From assembly GCA_003567135.1 (NCBI GenBank), contig PXAI01000312.1:1-5606 (forward strand): DNA of 5,606 bases, given 5' to 3'. Positions 4,256-5,606 of this stretch are shown here, piece by piece. Positions within the stretch are counted from its first letter, which is position 1; the number at the start of each line of letters is the position of its first letter. The position numbers and the translations under genes were made by a program. Source of the DNA: Balneolia bacterium. GTDB taxonomy: Bacteria; Bacteroidota; Rhodothermia; Balneolales; Cyclonatronaceae. The notes under the pieces are model-generated. The model was not told where the DNA came from. It was given only the letters and a program-made list of their open reading frames with translations, and did not search any database.

Positions 4256-5606
4256 TCCCCCCCGATAAACGATTCCATGTCCGCAACCATCCACGCCATT
4301 ACGGCCACGGATGCGGTGCACTTTTTAACCTCCTCTTCATCGAGTACGTCAATCGTATCGGCCGGAGAGTGGTGATACCAGAAGTAGCGCTCCACGTCAA
4401 CATCAAGGCCCATTATTGGCACGCCGCGACGATTCAGCGGACCGATATCGACCGTGCCGGAGCTTCCTTCACGAACGTGCATATTTGCGACCGGCTCCAT
4501 CAGAGAGGCGATTTTTTTAAGCGTTGGCATGGCAGACTCGGGGCCGGTAAAACCGTATCCGAGCGGCTCAAAAACGCCGAAATCAACCTCGAAAGCCAAA
4601 ACGTGATTATCAATCTCGCCGCTTTCCTCAACTTTATCGCGGTACGCACGTCCGCCCATCACGCCGTTTTCTTCGTTGGTCCACAGCACCAGACGAATGG
4701 TTCGTTTCGGTCGGCGATCCTGCTGCGCCATAATTCGCAGCGCTTCCCAGGTAACGAGACATCCGCCCGCGTCATCCATCGCGCCCTGACCCGTATCCCA
4801 TGAGTCGATATGGCCGCCGATGACGATAATTTCCTCCGGTTTTTCGGAGCCGTGAATTTCCGCGATGATGTTTCTGGAAGTGGCATCCGGCAGCGTTTCG
4901 GCCTCCATGTAAAGCTCGACCTCAACCGATTCGCCGCGATCGATAAAGCGGTGAATCAGGTTGGCATCCTCAACGGTGATGGCCGCGATCGGAATTTTTG
5001 GATATTCGCCGGAGTAGCGCATATTTCCGGTATGCGGTGTTTGCATCGAATAGTCCGTAACCGATCTGATGATGGCGGCTACAGCGCCGTACTGCGCGGC
5101 TGCATCAGCTCCGCGAACCCTGTACTGAACCGCCTGTCCGTAGGTTTCGTATTCAAAATTAAAAAGCACGATTTTACCCTCGGCTTCTTCCGAACGGGCG
5201 TCGAGTTCATCGAAATCACGTACTACCATTACCTCAGCCGTGATGCCGTCCGGGCCGGTGCCAACGCTGCTTCCGAGTCCGAGCATCGGCATATCTTTTT
5301 GAATGGGCGTTTTAAGCGTGGCGTACTCATCGCCGCGAACCCAGTGTGGAACCTGAACTTCCTGCGTGCGCACATCATCAAAACCATCCTGCTGCATCTG
5401 CTCAACCGTCCAGTCGATGGCATCTTCCAGCATTTGCGAGCCGCTCAGCCGGTGCGGATAGTAATCCACGAGATGAGCCAGCCGCTCCCAGACCATCGAA
5501 TCATCGCTCATGGCGGCTTCAATCAGCTGGTTGGCACGTTCGCGATGCTCCTCGCTAACCTGCTGATCGGGCTGATTACAGGCGAAGAGTAAAGGCAGGA
5601 TAAGAA
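4252..5606 (-). CDS. M28 family zinc peptidase lipoprotein, carboxypeptidase Q-like (start beyond right edge)
   Basis: At least 450 residues are visible; the frame is open to the window edge. The first visible ATG (5511-5509) is not the likely start, because upstream residues read LILPLLFAC then NQPDQQ, a lipoprotein signal with cleavage before the Cys at 5580-5578. The mature protein would be lipid-anchored in the envelope. Counting from that internal Met, the N-terminal block YYPHRLSGS (17-25) is followed by a protease-associated-like insert (about 85-195). The di-zinc site is complete: H234-I-D236, bridging Asp in MDDAGG (245-250), E280-E281 (general base and ligand) in WTNEEN, D310 in FEVDFG, and probably H381 in YHHSPADT. 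Family members are amino- or dipeptidases (carboxypeptidase Q acts on dipeptides). A role in processing external peptides is inferred. Its stop TAA (4254-4252) lies inside the stop of ppgK. Confidence 0.9.
   Translation of the reverse strand, partial: LILPLLFACNQPDQQVSEEHRERANQLIEAAMSDDSMVWERLAHLVDYYPHRLSGSQMLEDAIDWTVEQMQQDGFDDVRTQEVQVPHWVRGDEYATLKTPIQKDMPMLGLGSSVGTGPDGITAEVMVVRDFDELDARSEEAEGKIVLFNFEYETYGQAVQYRVRGADAAAQYGAVAAIIRSVTDYSMQTPHTGNMRYSGEYPKIPIAAITVEDANLIHRFIDRGESVEVELYMEAETLPDATSRNIIAEIHGSEKPEEIIVIGGHIDSWDTGQGAMDDAGGCLVTWEALRIMAQQDRRPKRTIRLVLWTNEENGVMGGRAYRDKVEESGEIDNHVLAFEVDFGVFEPLGYGFTGPESAMPTLKKIASLMEPVANMHVREGSSGTVDIGPLNRRGVPIMGLDVDVERYFWYHHSPADTIDVLDEEEVKKCTASVAVMAWMVADMESFIGGD
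5578..5604 (-). other. Lipoprotein signal h-region and lipobox of the M28 peptidase
   Basis: Read on the minus strand, codons from 5604 to 5578 give LILPLLFAC in frame with the peptidase. Leu-Phe-Ala before Cys fits a lipobox, though Phe at -2 is a less common choice. Asn follows the Cys, then QPD; no obvious surface-export motif is visible. The positively charged start lies beyond the edge. Confidence 0.75.

Noticed and set aside
4810..5592. A 260-residue plus-strand open frame opposite the M28 peptidase
   Set aside because: It is antisense to a gene with a complete zinc site and lipoprotein signal. The translation shows no recognisable family, so it is a shadow of codon bias.

Overview
The window most likely comes from a bacterium of the Fibrobacterota-Chlorobiota-Bacteroidota (FCB) superphylum, probably Balneolota, Rhodothermota or Ignavibacteriota. 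Two things point there. The large secreted enzyme ends in a type IX secretion (T9SS) type A sorting domain of the 'NYPNPFNPSTQI' kind. None of the four visible gene starts has a convincing Shine-Dalgarno sequence. The genus cannot be decided from the sequence.

Layout, left to right. The window opens in the last 40 codons of a short-chain dehydrogenase (to 125). A 637-bp stretch without genes follows (126-762). It holds a nest of inverted repeats: a pair of C/G-rich palindromic units in opposite orientation, nested inside a second inverted-repeat pair (MITE- or REP-like), then a separate hairpin, then an 11-bp dyad just upstream of the next gene. At 763-2391 is a secreted serine beta-lactamase/PBP-fold hydrolase (S12 type) with signal peptide, catalytic domain, Asp/Gly/Asn-rich linker and T9SS sorting domain.

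Convergent to it is a two-gene minus-strand cassette (3268 to 2461): a HEPN-domain protein of the HI0074 type (HepT) followed one base later by a minimal nucleotidyltransferase (MntA). Both carry intact diagnostic motifs, so this is a probable type VII toxin-antitoxin module. It is AT-richer than its neighbours in spot counts and looks like an accessory insertion.

A divergent control region with AT-rich dyads (3269-3502) leads into a plus-strand polyphosphate glucokinase (3503-4255). Its stop overlaps, within one TTAA, the stop of a minus-strand M28 zinc peptidase of the carboxypeptidase Q type. That peptidase runs off the right edge: the reading frame continues past the first apparent ATG into a lipoprotein signal (LFA|C), so it is a membrane-anchored lipoprotein with its start outside the window.

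The genes do not form one pathway. The sugar kinase is cytoplasmic, the peptidase and S12 hydrolase act on or outside the cell envelope, and the HEPN-MNT pair is a self-contained module. The items most worth a second look are that pair, the nested inverted-repeat element, and the T9SS-exported hydrolase with its acidic linker.
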